From NCBI GenBank assembly GCA_028715605.1, contig JAQURM010000003.1, forward strand, positions 162,810-226,809: a stretch of DNA of 64,000 nucleotides, read 5' to 3'. The position numbers and the translations under genes are program-made. Shown piece after piece: positions 1 to 8,210 of this stretch. The notes under the pieces are model-generated. The model saw only the letters and a program-made list of their open reading frames with translations, was not told the DNA's origin and did not search any database. This DNA comes from Desulfovibrionales bacterium (GTDB taxonomy: Bacteria; Desulfobacterota; QYQD01). Every line of letters begins with the position of its first letter. Position 1 is the stretch's first letter.

Positions 1-161
1 TGATTTTTTATTGGTATTTGTGGGCCTTGTTTTGACCCTGGCTTGTTAGGCTTAAGGAGAACAAGCTCAGAACCCTTTCCGCGTTTTCTTGCCATGGCCA
101 CAACACCATAAGGTTTGAGCTTCTTGAGAAGCTCCCTTACGGTATAGGGACGTTTAGGCAT
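1..161 (-). CDS. hicA: HicA-like toxin, partial (cut by window edge)
   Basis: The minus strand reads MPKRPYTVRELLKKLKPYGV and continues through a basic stretch (ARKRGKGSELVLL) before running off position 1 with no stop. The small basic start, the 'KLKPYGV' helix and position directly after a HicB-like gene fit a HicA mRNA interferase, which cleaves mRNA when not bound by HicB. The start codon lies inside the last codons of the upstream hicB (8 bp overlap, 154-161), so the two are translationally coupled. The catalytic histidine region cannot be seen because it lies partly beyond the edge or is diverged. The family call rests mainly on size and context. Confidence 0.6.
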   Translation of the reverse strand, partial: MPKRPYTVRELLKKLKPYGVVAMARKRGKGSELVLLKPNKPGSKQGPQIPIKN

Positions 162-531
162 GACACTGCTTGCCTTGCTGGCATGTTTTGGCGATAAGCC
201 AAGGTGGTAAAATTTTGTGCTCTTTTACTTCTTTCTGGAAGCCAGACTCAAGTTTGTATTTGCGCTCTCTTTGCTCCTTGCAAGCGAAGAACTCTGCCCA
301 TACCTCTGGGGGGGCCGGATGGAAAAGATTGTCAAGGTTATTGTTGCTGAAGGCGTAATCGACCTGTGCACAAACGACTGATATTACTTCCCGTTGAGCG
401 TCTTCTGCGCTCTTGGCAACAGCTACAACATCTAATTCAAGGCAATGAGCAACGAACATGTCCTCATCTTCTTTGATCAGTATATTGACAGATATGGAAA
501 TATCTTTTGATTTCTTGCCCAAACTTGCCAT
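154..531 (-). CDS. hicB: HicB-family antitoxin
   Basis: A 125-residue protein. Residues ~14-60 form the HicB partial RNase-H-like fold: strand ISVNILIKEDEDMFVAHCLE, then a central ELDVVAVAKSAEDAQREV segment, as in HicB proteins that mask HicA. The C-terminal half (FHPAPPEVWAEFFACKEQ) has no recognised DNA-binding domain. It overlaps the downstream toxin start by 8 bp. A palindrome at 577-598, upstream of its start, is a candidate autoregulatory operator. The order antitoxin then toxin is one of the two seen in hic loci. The family is fairly clear; the binding specificity is unknown. Confidence 0.65.
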   Translation of the reverse strand: MASLGKKSKDISISVNILIKEDEDMFVAHCLELDVVAVAKSAEDAQREVISVVCAQVDYAFSNNNLDNLFHPAPPEVWAEFFACKEQRERKYKLESGFQKEVKEHKILPPWLIAKTCQQGKQCHA

Positions 532-576
532 GATTCGTCCTCCTTAACATACGAATCGGTACATAATACTAAAACT

Positions 577-598
577 AAAATGAATAAACATTCATTTT
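577..598. promoter_or_regulatory. palindromic operator candidate for hicBA
   Basis: Perfect 8-bp arms AAAATGAA and TTCATTTT separated by six bases, 46 bp upstream of the hicB start. It lies in AT-rich DNA where the promoter should be. Palindromic operators bound by the antitoxin are typical of toxin-antitoxin loci; the role here is inferred. Confidence 0.4.
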
Positions 599-887
599 AA
601 AACATTAGAACATTACCTACCTAATTTTCCTCATTTTGTCAACAATGAGGTCAAGATATCAATAATTATTATTGAATGAAGTCATGGCATGGCGATTGAC
701 GCTGAACGAATAAGAATTTTTACGGCGCGGGGCCAACTGTAAAAATCCTGTTAAACTGAACTGCGCAATCTGGGCTATGGCTTGGAATTCTACCGGCTCG
801 GTATATTAGTATTGTTTGATTTTATATCAGAAATCGATTAGTATCCCAAAACTTTTGACAATACGTCCAAACGAATAAGGAGAAATT
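599..887. other. intergenic, divergent promoters expected
   Basis: No gene seen. The region separates the leftward hicBA from the rightward PEP-CTERM gene. It holds AT-rich DNA and a weak sigma-54-like GG-N10-GC spacing at 784-797. An RBS-like AAGGAG lies just before the ATG at 888. Confidence 0.3.
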
Positions 888-1604
888 ATGCGAAAAGTAG
901 TCTTATTAGTTATTGTTGCCATTATGTTAGGTGTCCCCGGTGTCGGCTTTTCATATTCGTTCTCGGATGATTTTAATGATGGAAATTTGGAGGGCTGGAC
1001 AATCAAACAAGGAGATTGGTTTAATCCTGGAGACCATCTCCTAAGTTCATATGATAATTATGGGATTATCTGGAAAGATGACAGCTTCGGGGTTGACCAA
1101 TTTTTGCAGGTTGATGCGTATTTTGATGATGGTACAACCAGCAAAACCGCACAATTAAGATTAAGAAGCGGCGATGCCGGATGGGGGCCAAATCCATATT
1201 TCGATCATGGCTATTTTGCTGGGGTTAGTGATAGCTCGGTTTACATTTATAACGCCGTGGCGCCGTATGATCAAAGATTTCTTGGCAGCGCCACTATAAA
1301 CCTGCAGGACAATAGTTGGCATACACTCGCATTTTCCGTTGTTGGCCTGGGGAACGATACAAATCTTAAGTTGTGGGTCAACGATGTGCTATATCTTGAT
1401 GTTTATGACACCACCGGGGCGCAACATGATGACGGAGGCTATGTAGCGCTCGGTTCCAGCAATCATTTAAATCCGCAGATACAATACGACAATGTTTCCG
1501 GTTCTGTCGATGTAACTCCCGTCCCCGAACCGGCTACCATGCTGCTGCTAAGTTCCGGCCTAATCAGTATGGCGGGGATTAAGAGGAAGTTTAGAAAAAG
1601 GTAA
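888..1604 (+). CDS. PEP-CTERM exported protein with lectin-like domain
   Basis: A 238-residue secreted protein. Residues 1-22 are a signal peptide (MRKVVLLVIVAIMLG...FS). Residues ~25-205 look like a concanavalin A/LamG-type beta sandwich: an FSDDFNDGNLEGW start, then W, G and D rich strands. The last ~27 residues are a PEP-CTERM sorting signal: VPEP motif, hydrophobic segment LLLSSGLISMAG, basic tail KRKFRKR. Such proteins are cut by exosortase and are linked to exopolysaccharide or biofilm matrix. No exosortase is in the window, but a PEP-CTERM-type sugar transferase lies at 33976-35367. The gene stands alone, with an AAGGAG ribosome site and a terminator at 1628. Confidence 0.85.
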   Translation: MRKVVLLVIVAIMLGVPGVGFSYSFSDDFNDGNLEGWTIKQGDWFNPGDHLLSSYDNYGIIWKDDSFGVDQFLQVDAYFDDGTTSKTAQLRLRSGDAGWGPNPYFDHGYFAGVSDSSVYIYNAVAPYDQRFLGSATINLQDNSWHTLAFSVVGLGNDTNLKLWVNDVLYLDVYDTTGAQHDDGGYVALGSSNHLNPQIQYDNVSGSVDVTPVPEPATMLLLSSGLISMAGIKRKFRKR

Positions 1605-1627
1605 CACTTGTCCAAATTATTCTCGAT

Positions 1628-1656
1628 GCAGGGTCAGCGGTGGCCCTGCCTTTTTT
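1628..1656 (+). terminator. rho-independent terminator
   Basis: Stem GCAGGG/CCCTGC with a 10-base loop, followed by C and six T residues, 24 bp after the PEP-CTERM gene stop. Confidence 0.75.
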
Positions 1657-1840
1657 ATGGACCACCGGAGCGCCACTTCGCCCCCCATCCACCCATGTGT
1701 CTGTTGGCATCTTGCTTCCGGGCATCAAAAACTAAAAAAGTTCCAGATAACTGGCTATAACCCCTCCGCCGCAGGCGGATGCCAGGTGGTATGGGGACTG
1801 GGGGAGAAAAGCCCCTGGTTACCCGATTAGATTTTATTCT

Positions 1841-2449
1841 CTAAAATGGTAAATAAAATAAGGTCGGTATCAATTTTGTATTTTCTTCAAAATATTCAAG
1901 AAATTCTAATAAAATGAATAACCACATAAAAAAACTGGCATGAACCATTGAGCGAAAGAAAACCTTTGGGTAAATTTCGAATTTGTTTTTTGACCAATAG
2001 TTATTGAAGTTTGGGATAATTCGTTTGACTTTTTTGCAGTATTCAGCGTATTCATTTCCAAATAATTCAAGGAGTCTTGCCTCTTCTCCTTTGATAACAA
2101 AGTAGTAGTTATAAATAAAAAAAGGCATGATTATAAAAAGAAGTATTAATTTCCCCGAGCTAAGAATGATTCCAACTGCACCGAGAAAAGAGAACACATA
2201 CAGAGGATTTCGCCATATAGAATATGGCCCGTCCTGACATAATTCTTCATCTTTTCTTCCTCCGATATAAACGGTAGCCCAGATTCGTCCGAGGGTTGCA
2301 ATAACTATCAATGCATATCCGGATAATTCCAGAATTTCATATGAAAGTGACCCTTCATGACCTGATTTTGAAAATAGAATTATTGAGATGAAAATTAATC
2401 CAATTAACCAACTAAATCCAAGTCGGTATCTTTCAGCTGTTGTATGCAC
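1841..2449 (-). CDS. ICMT/PEMT-family membrane methyltransferase
   Basis: A 202-residue integral membrane protein with about five hydrophobic segments. The conserved core GPYSIWRNPLYV at ~residues 75-86, followed after a hydrophobic hairpin by GEEARLLELFGNEYAEY and a KRIIP tail, is the signature of the isoprenylcysteine carboxyl methyltransferase / phospholipid N-methyltransferase superfamily, which moves a methyl group from SAM to a membrane substrate. The bacterial substrate cannot be read from sequence. The C-terminal ~45 residues (FFRSMVHASFFMWLFILLEF) are an extra hydrophobic segment. It is 9 bp downstream of the HNH gene and probably co-transcribed with it. Confidence 0.8.
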   Translation of the reverse strand: MHTTAERYRLGFSWLIGLIFISIILFSKSGHEGSLSYEILELSGYALIVIATLGRIWATVYIGGRKDEELCQDGPYSIWRNPLYVFSFLGAVGIILSSGKLILLFIIMPFFIYNYYFVIKGEEARLLELFGNEYAEYCKKVKRIIPNFNNYWSKNKFEIYPKVFFRSMVHASFFMWLFILLEFLEYFEENTKLIPTLFYLPF

Positions 2450-2458
2450 GGTGTTCCT

Positions 2459-2857
2459 TTACTTCTTGTCCTTCAGGTTCTTGTCCTTCAGCAAGGCAGC
2501 GAGATTAGCGAACGACTTGTAAGTCGAAGGTGGTTCCGGCTCGCCTCCCGGCGTTGGACCGTCATACCATTCTGCATCCAAATATCGTGAGTGCTCATTG
2601 TCATGACAATAGAGACACAGCAGCTCCCAGTTGCTGCCATCAGGCGGATTGTTATCGTGGTTGTGGTCCTTATGATGGACCGTCAACTCACGAAGTCTTT
2701 TGCCCGTGAATTCACGCCCGCACCGCGCGCAAATCCACGGAAAAATCTTGAGGGCTCGCTCCCGATAGGTCTTCTGCCGACGCTCTCGGTCGCGGCGAGC
2801 TTCAGCAATGATCTGATCCTGCTTGTCGCCCTCTGTTTGTGTCTTCTTCAATGACAT
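2459..2857 (-). CDS. yajD: HNH nuclease family protein YajD
   Basis: About 132 residues from the start MSLKKTQ. The zinc/HNH core is CARCGREF, then LRELTVHHKDHNHDNNP, then DGSNWELLCLYCHDNEHS: two CxxC pairs that bind zinc and the HH/N/H catalytic set. The tail FANLAALLKDKNLK matches the end of Escherichia coli YajD. An upstream in-frame Met would add 11 residues (start 2890), but the YajD-like length favours the inner start. The cellular substrate of YajD proteins is not established. The gene lies just upstream of the membrane methyltransferase on the same strand. Confidence 0.85.
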   Translation of the reverse strand: MSLKKTQTEGDKQDQIIAEARRDRERRQKTYRERALKIFPWICARCGREFTGKRLRELTVHHKDHNHDNNPPDGSNWELLCLYCHDNEHSRYLDAEWYDGPTPGGEPEPPSTYKSFANLAALLKDKNLKDKK

Positions 2858-3049
2858 ATGCACACTCTCCAGTCGCCCGGATTGGAACACGCCTGACTTA
2901 TATATTAAACAGATTCTACTTTTTTCATCGGCTTCTACCTTTGAGGTTAATCATATTAGAATTTACTGAATAACACAATAAGATAAAATGTATTTAAATA
3001 TCAGGCGGATAGAGTCGGTAAAATAAAAGATGATGTCTTTTCTTTTTTA

Positions 3050-3098
3050 TTGACATAATGTACAAATTAAGCCATTATTTCGATTAACTTGTACAAAT
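3050..3098 (+). promoter_or_regulatory. promoter with two TGTACAAAT operators
   Basis: TTGACA at 3050-3055, a 17-bp spacer, then CATTAT at 3073-3078 make a good sigma-70 promoter. TGTACAAAT occurs at 3059-3067 (in the spacer) and again at 3090-3098 (about +7 to +15). The two copies start 31 bp apart, close to three helical turns. This fits cooperative repression by the antitoxin encoded next; the binding itself is inferred. Confidence 0.6.
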
Positions 3099-3113
3099 AA
3101 GGGGGGACTGTTC

Positions 3114-3368
3114 ATGGGAAAACCACTTAAAAAAATCAAATTAAGTGAAGCGCGTTCGAAGCTGACTCAGTTAAACAAGATATTGAAACCAGGGGAGAGC
3201 TTGCAGCTTACCAAAAGAGGGAAGCCATATGCCCGGATCGAATTGATCGAAGGAATGGATCTCTATGAAAAAGCTCTCAAGTCTATCGAAGCCCTGCCTG
3301 AGCCGAAAGGAAAGTTACAGCGGGTAGCCCAGGGCTATAAATCCATTCTTTATGGGAAGCGTAAATGA
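3114..3368 (+). CDS. Phd/YefM-type antitoxin
   Basis: An 84-residue protein starting MGKPLKKIKLSEARSKLTQL, followed by LQLTKRGKPYARIELIEG. The 'KLSEARSKL' helix and 'TKRGKPYARI' strand are the DNA-binding/dimerisation part of the Phd/YefM family, which binds both operator DNA and the partner toxin. The C-terminal ~35 residues (ALPEPKGKLQRVAQGYKS) would wrap the toxin. Its stop overlaps the next start in ATGA (3365-3368). An AAGGGGGG ribosome site precedes the ATG. The two TGTACAAAT boxes upstream are candidate operators for its own control. Confidence 0.75.
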   Translation: MGKPLKKIKLSEARSKLTQLNKILKPGESLQLTKRGKPYARIELIEGMDLYEKALKSIEALPEPKGKLQRVAQGYKSILYGKRK

Positions 3369-3787
3369 AAAGTCTCAAGGGCCTTACTGCGGTTTTCTGT
3401 GACGCCAGTTTTTTTGTTGCGCTATTTTCCAAAAAAGACGCAAAACACAGACGGGCCATAGAACTCTTTAAGGAGATCAAGGACAACCGAATTCTGATTT
3501 ATACTTCCTGGTTTATAATCTCAGAGTCTATGACTGTCCTGCTCTATCAATATGGCTACACTGAGGCATTAACCTTTAATCAATCGATCGATCTCTACAA
3601 AATTGTCTATCCTACGGAAAGCCACTGCCACCAGGCCATCGCCTTGTTCAATCTTTTGGGAAAAGACAGGAAGATTTCGTATGTGGATGCCCTTTCATAT
3701 ATTATCATTTCAGGAGAACTAAAGAACCTGCCGGCCCTCTCTTTTGATAGCGACTTTAAATCAATGGGATTGACCGCGATTTCTTAA
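3365..3787 (+). CDS. PIN-domain ribonuclease toxin (VapC-like)
   Basis: A 140-residue PIN protein. The first acidic residue is in VFCDASFFVALF (Asp ~14), a conserved Glu in IISESMTVLL (~53), and the final acidic pair in SYVDALSYIII and LSFDSDF (~104 and ~127). This is the usual spacing of the Mg-binding pocket of VapC endoribonucleases, which cut tRNA or rRNA. It overlaps the antitoxin by 4 bp, so the pair is a type II toxin-antitoxin module. The RNA target cannot be read. Confidence 0.8.
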   Translation: MKSLKGLTAVFCDASFFVALFSKKDAKHRRAIELFKEIKDNRILIYTSWFIISESMTVLLYQYGYTEALTFNQSIDLYKIVYPTESHCHQAIALFNLLGKDRKISYVDALSYIIISGELKNLPALSFDSDFKSMGLTAIS

Positions 3788-3797
3788 GTAACTTATC

Positions 3798-4058
3798 TCA
3801 GTGATGCCCTTCATCTTTTAGGAAATACTGGTGGTATTCTTCCTCCGCCAGGTGTTTTTTAAGTGTTCCAGTTATAAAGTCAACCATCTCTGAGACCTCG
3901 GTATCGCTTAAGCGTTTTACTAAAAGATTCATAAGCTCGTCATCGGTAAATTTTTGCAGGTACGCGATGAGGGACTTTTCATCCAGTTCCCGACTTAAGC
4001 CAAAGGCTATCTGGCCTTCATCAAATGTATTCACAAATTCATGTCTGTGTCTGCCCAT
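3798..4058 (-). CDS. conserved small protein, unknown function
   Basis: An 86-residue acidic, mostly helical protein with a His-rich start (MGRHRHEF) and end (DEGHH), no membrane segment and no signal. I do not recognise a functional domain. It lies 37 bp after the acyl-CoA synthetase on the same strand, and is probably the last gene of the patatin/acyl-CoA synthetase operon. It converges on the vapC-like gene with only 10 bp between the stops. Confidence 0.6.
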   Translation of the reverse strand: MGRHRHEFVNTFDEGQIAFGLSRELDEKSLIAYLQKFTDDELMNLLVKRLSDTEVSEMVDFITGTLKKHLAEEEYHQYFLKDEGHH

Positions 4059-4095
4059 ATAAGTAAAGAGCCTCCGTTGTCGTATTATCGTTACC

Positions 4096-5886
4096 TTACC
4101 GGTAGAGGTTTTCTATCTCTTCTTGAAATGTTGCGGCGATGGCCGCCCTTTTCTTTTTTAAGGTAAAGGTCAAAAGGCCGCTCTGTGCAGTCCATTCTTC
4201 AGGAATCAGTTTAAACCTGATAATCCTCGCCCATGGCCTGGTGCCTTCTTTTTTGTTATGGAGTCGATCTGTCTCATTTTTGATAAGTTGGACAATCTCA
4301 GGATACTCTATCAATTCTTCTTTATCACTGCAACGTATGTTATGTGTGCGGCAATAGTCCTCGATAGCCTGCCTATACGGCACTATGAGCGCGCCCAGAT
4401 GTTTCCGGTCCTGTCCGACAATGATGACCTGAGATATGAAAGGACTCAGAGACAGGGCGGTTTCTATAGGTTCCGGTTCGATATTCTCACCGCTTAAAAG
4501 GACGATGGTATCCTTGGCCCGGCCGGTGATGATTAGATCCCCTTGCGGGGTCAGCATGCCGAGATCGCCGGTATTCAGCCAGCCATTTTTGAGTACCTTA
4601 TCCGTGGCCTCCTTGTCCTTAAAGTATCCCCGCATCACCTGAGGCCCCTTCACCCAGATAATCCCGGCCTTGCCGGGCGGGACGGGTTCCTCAGTTTCGG
4701 TCAGTATTTTTATCTCTGTTTCGGGTATCGGTCTTCCCGCGCTGCCCTTAATGTTGGCTTCCGGCCGCCTTATGGTAAGAACAGGCGAGGTTTCCGTCAG
4801 CCCGTAGCCATTGAGAAGGGTTACTCCTATCATTTCGAAAAAATCATCGAGATGGGGTGGCAGGGTTCCTCCCCCGCTCACCGCTACCCTGAGTTTGCCG
4901 CCCAGGTTATATCGCACGGTTTTATATATCAGCCGGTCAGCGAGGAGATGGAGTGGAAGGTACATGAATCGCCCGGATTTTATGAAGTTTTTGCTGGCCG
5001 TAAGCAATAAGCTGATCAGCTTATAATATTTTTCCTTTTTAAATCTGTCCATTACCCCCTGATAAAATATCTCCCACAGCCTGGGCACACCTGCTATGAA
5101 ATTTGGCTGTTGCGCAGACAGATCCTTACGAAAGTGGTGAGGGTCGCTGAAAATAAGCGTGGCTCCACTCGAAAGAGCGATATATTCGACTGTTCTTTCG
5201 AACATGTGATAAGGCGGGAGGAGGGATAAAAAACGTTCTTCTGGTTGAACGGGTATGCACTTGAGGACGGAACCAACATTTTTAGCTATGTTCCCATGGG
5301 TGAGCATAACCCCTTTGGGCCGCCCGGTCGTGCCTGAGGTATAGACAATAGTGGCCAGATCGTTTCCCCTGGCCGTTTTAGCCCGGTCAAAGAATGTCTT
5401 GTCGCCGTGGGATAACAGTTCTTTTCCCTTAAGCCTTACCTCTTCCCAGGTGATGAGACCTTTTACTTCGGGGGGCGTTTTATCTCCTGAGTAGATGATA
5501 TATCCAATGGTTGGGGCTTCCTTTTTCAGGATTGGGATTGCGTCCGGGGACATATCCGTGATGGCGATCTTGACCTCTGCGTGGTTGGCTATATAGGTAA
5601 GCTCGTCCAGGGCCAGGTCGTTACCGCGCGGGACATCTATCCCGCCGCTGCCCAGGATGGCAAGGTCGCCGATGAGCCAGTTGCAGCCTTTATTTATGAA
5701 AAGGCCTATATTTTCTTCCGGTCTTACACCCAGGGAGATAAGGCCGGTTCCTAACTCGGCAATGGTTTTTCCCATCGCGCTGTAGGACAGGGTTGTCCAC
5801 CCGGCATTATGCCTTTCCTGCAGCGCAACACTGCCGGGGAATTTGGATATGGCCTGTTCAAGTAAATGGTTAACCGTGTCTCGCAT
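4096..5886 (-). CDS. long-chain fatty acid-CoA ligase (AMP-forming)
   Basis: A 596-residue adenylate-forming enzyme that activates a fatty acid to acyl-AMP and then acyl-CoA. Visible motifs: the phosphate loop IVYTSGTTGRPKG (~182-194), YGLTETSP (~360), NTGDLG (~440), and the hinge TGRAKDTIVLLSGENIEP (~460). The SGENIEP form is typical of the long-chain FAA/FadD15 branch. The length is normal. It lies 32 bp downstream of the patatin-fusion gene, so fatty acids freed by that lipase could be re-activated here; that pairing is inference. The gap holds a short CTATCAGC-type intergenic repeat. Confidence 0.92.
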   Translation of the reverse strand: MRDTVNHLLEQAISKFPGSVALQERHNAGWTTLSYSAMGKTIAELGTGLISLGVRPEENIGLFINKGCNWLIGDLAILGSGGIDVPRGNDLALDELTYIANHAEVKIAITDMSPDAIPILKKEAPTIGYIIYSGDKTPPEVKGLITWEEVRLKGKELLSHGDKTFFDRAKTARGNDLATIVYTSGTTGRPKGVMLTHGNIAKNVGSVLKCIPVQPEERFLSLLPPYHMFERTVEYIALSSGATLIFSDPHHFRKDLSAQQPNFIAGVPRLWEIFYQGVMDRFKKEKYYKLISLLLTASKNFIKSGRFMYLPLHLLADRLIYKTVRYNLGGKLRVAVSGGGTLPPHLDDFFEMIGVTLLNGYGLTETSPVLTIRRPEANIKGSAGRPIPETEIKILTETEEPVPPGKAGIIWVKGPQVMRGYFKDKEATDKVLKNGWLNTGDLGMLTPQGDLIITGRAKDTIVLLSGENIEPEPIETALSLSPFISQVIIVGQDRKHLGALIVPYRQAIEDYCRTHNIRCSDKEELIEYPEIVQLIKNETDRLHNKKEGTRPWARIIRFKLIPEEWTAQSGLLTFTLKKKRAAIAATFQEEIENLYR

Positions 5887-5918
5887 CTTAATAGCTTTCA
5901 GCTATCAGCGATCAGTTT

Positions 5919-7874
5919 TCAGCTTTTTTGACTGCCGACTGCTGGCAACTCTCCACTTATTAATTTTTCGATTTCATCTATTTTTTGAAGGCAGGCCTCT
6001 TCCCCCCTGCGTATTAATTCCTTCCCCAGGTGAAAATCTCCCCATTTGTAGCCTTCGACATCGGGATAAATAACGATGTCGGCCTTATTAATGCTTTCCC
6101 GTGCGGCATGGGAAAACATTATGGAGAAGGAACGAGTGAGTACGCCTAAGATGGAAGGCTCCCTATTTTCAGGCCAGCGCTCGCCGGTGCGCCTTTCTAC
6201 TACCGAGGCTAATAGAAAATCGGCGCCTTTATTGACGAGTACATCCACGGGCAACGGATTGAGAAGCGCCCCATCGCTAAGCCACTGTCCGTTCATATTA
6301 AATGGATTGAACATACCCGGGCTGGATATACTGGCCCGCACGGCCTTGCTCACCGACCCCCGCTCCATAATAACCTCCTGACCGGTGGCCATGTCAACGG
6401 CAATAATACTCACCGGGATCGCCAGGTCAAGAAAATCTGCGCCCTCCAACATCTCTTCGAGTACGGAGAGGATGCGATTTCCCTTTAAGACTCCACCGCC
6501 CAGCAGTGTGTAGTCGTATATATTTTTTCTTACCTGACGAGTAGTGGAGAAATAGGACAAGGCCAGTTCTATGGCCGCATTTGCCGAACCGGTCTTGCCG
6601 TATAATGCGGCTACAAATGCCCCGATGCTGCATCCGGCTATCATATCTATGGGGATGCCCTTTTCCTCCAGCGCCTTTAGAACGCCCAGATGTGTCCATC
6701 CCCGTGCGCCTCCGGCCCCGAGCGCTACTCCGACTCGTCTTTTGCAAATTTCGCGCGCCAGTCTTCGCAGCGCAGTCCTATTTTTTTCTTCCTCCTTATA
6801 TTGCCATATCTCCGGGACCTCGGCCAGATTCAGACGGGCCTTTATTTCAGTGCGGTGAAGACCTGTATCTCCTCTTGTATGGCTTGTGCCGATCTTGATG
6901 CGCGCTGACGTAGAATCAATGATATCCTGAATCGGACGAAGCTTTTTGGGGACGTCGGCCATATCTTCCGCAAGGGTCGGGATAAGAAAGAGAATGCAGT
7001 CAGAGAGCCTTAAGGCCCGTTTGCTTACCGTATTGATCTCATGGTGGAGATCGAAAAAGACATAGGCAAAATTAGTTTTAAATACTTCCATGATAGAGGA
7101 TAGATGAGACCTGGTTTCCGTAACAAATTGGCGATCACTCGTTTGCGGCAATTGGAAGATAGTGACACCGGCGGGGCTTTTGTACCAGGATCGCCTTAGG
7201 TTAGCCCTGGTTTCCGGAGAAAAGTCTTCAATTAATCGGTTGTCCGGGCAGTCGATCTGTTCCCCGCCCAGGATATGTAAGACCTGTCCACGGGGTTCGT
7301 CCAGGTCTATAGCCAGGACTTTTCCTCCTGCTTCGCGGGCGACGGATACCGCCAGCATAGCGGTAAAAGTGGAGCAACCAAGGCCGGCGTGAGAACCGAT
7401 GACACTATAAAAGCAAGGGGCGACCAGCGGGGTAATCAGCCCTCCAGCCTTACTGAACCTGGAAGATATAATGCGGCTGATGTGCAGGGCAACCTGTGGA
7501 TGTTTGTACAATAGCGCCTCAAAATCCGCCTTCTTAAGCCCAAAGAGTTCGACGTCTAGGGCTGCTTTGACTGTGGCCATCCTTGGTTCCCCGGTGAGAA
7601 TGGCCCGTTCACCAAAGAAATCTCCCCGGTGTAACTGGGCAATAAGGTCCTCCCGCCCCTCCTTTCTTACATAAACATCAACTATGCCGGACTTGATTAT
7701 GAAAAGTGAATCCCCCGGGTCCCCTTCCCGGCAGATTACCTCACCTTTTCTGGCCCGCAGCCTTTTGAACCGTTTTGCCAGATGGAAGAGTTCCTCTTCC
7801 GGGAGAAAAGCCAGAAAATCCACCCCGGGAAGCGCATAAAAGACTTCTATGTTATTAGAGGTCAGTTCTTCCAT
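5919..7874 (-). CDS. cNMP-binding / ParA-like / patatin phospholipase fusion
   Basis: A 651-residue three-part protein. Residues ~15-140: cyclic-nucleotide-binding beta roll (GEVICREGDPGDSLFII, GDFFGERAILTGEPR). Residues ~155-360: a MinD/ParA/CpaE-like fold (VLAIDLDEPRGQ, VFFDLHHE), but the P-loop reads SHAGLGCSTF, lacking both expected lysines. Residues ~380-570: patatin with oxyanion hole GAGGARGW, nucleophile GCSIG (~411) and dyad SDGA (~532), so serine lipase chemistry is intact. No signal peptide; cytoplasmic or membrane-associated. First gene of an operon with acyl-CoA synthetase. The likely role is signal-gated phospholipid hydrolysis. Confidence 0.85.
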   Translation of the reverse strand: MEELTSNNIEVFYALPGVDFLAFLPEEELFHLAKRFKRLRARKGEVICREGDPGDSLFIIKSGIVDVYVRKEGREDLIAQLHRGDFFGERAILTGEPRMATVKAALDVELFGLKKADFEALLYKHPQVALHISRIISSRFSKAGGLITPLVAPCFYSVIGSHAGLGCSTFTAMLAVSVAREAGGKVLAIDLDEPRGQVLHILGGEQIDCPDNRLIEDFSPETRANLRRSWYKSPAGVTIFQLPQTSDRQFVTETRSHLSSIMEVFKTNFAYVFFDLHHEINTVSKRALRLSDCILFLIPTLAEDMADVPKKLRPIQDIIDSTSARIKIGTSHTRGDTGLHRTEIKARLNLAEVPEIWQYKEEEKNRTALRRLAREICKRRVGVALGAGGARGWTHLGVLKALEEKGIPIDMIAGCSIGAFVAALYGKTGSANAAIELALSYFSTTRQVRKNIYDYTLLGGGVLKGNRILSVLEEMLEGADFLDLAIPVSIIAVDMATGQEVIMERGSVSKAVRASISSPGMFNPFNMNGQWLSDGALLNPLPVDVLVNKGADFLLASVVERRTGERWPENREPSILGVLTRSFSIMFSHAARESINKADIVIYPDVEGYKWGDFHLGKELIRRGEEACLQKIDEIEKLISGELPAVGSQKS

Positions 7875-7909
7875 GTTGCCTGATTTCCTTTCGGGAACAA
7901 TCGTTGTAT

Positions 7910-7977
7910 CCGTTCAGCGTTATCAGTTCACCGTTGACCGTGAAAAACACGAAAATGTCTTTTTCGGTGAACAGCAA
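7910..7977. repeat. dispersed palindromic repeat, family A
   Basis: Contains CGTTCAGCGTTATCAGTTCA at the left and TTTTTCGGTGAACAG at the right. The same unit recurs at 18219-18406, 21176-21256 and 57991-58081, always between genes. Confidence 0.7.
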
Positions 7978-7978
7978 T

Positions 7979-8031
7979 GTAGGGTGGGCTTTGCCCACCA
8001 AGAGAATGATGGTGGGTAAAACCCACCCTAC
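7979..8031. repeat. inverted repeat GTAGGGTGGG type
   Basis: GTAGGGTGGG (7979-7988) is complementary to CCCACCCTAC (8022-8031), with an inner GCCCACC/GGTGGGT pair, giving a ~53 bp stem-loop. This is a widely dispersed intergenic palindrome type in bacteria. It lies between the patatin-fusion start and pilB. Confidence 0.75.
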
Positions 8032-8210
8032 GTGGCTTTCAGCCTCGAGCTGATTTTGCGCGTAGCTGACTGCTAACAATATTATCGGCTAAAAGGGGAG
8101 TCTTATCAAACCAATGTGACCAGGCGACATAAGCCGGTCGTAGATGCGCCCGGGCGTGTTCAAGGATTTGCCCGGGGATGCCGATCAGGATATAAATTAG
8201 GTGGATACGT

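Noticed and set aside
784-797. Sigma-54 promoter for the PEP-CTERM gene
   Set aside because: GG-N10-GC spacing is present but the -12 part (CCGGCT) is poor, and the distance to the start is ~90 bp; kept only as a hint.
1657-1840. Possible riboswitch or intron remnant (CCCAGTCCCCATACCACCTG on the minus strand)
   Set aside because: It recalls DNA found near group II introns, but no conserved RNA core or reverse transcriptase is present; nothing firm can be said.
7855-8079. Open frame of ~74 codons on the minus strand before the patatin-fusion gene
   Set aside because: It is read through the family A and GTAGGGTGGG palindromes, so it is an artefact of repeat DNA.
8148-8177. GCCCGGGC hairpin before pilB as c-di-GMP riboswitch or terminator
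   Set aside because: No T tract and none of the GEMM consensus; only a chance GC-rich hairpin is supported.
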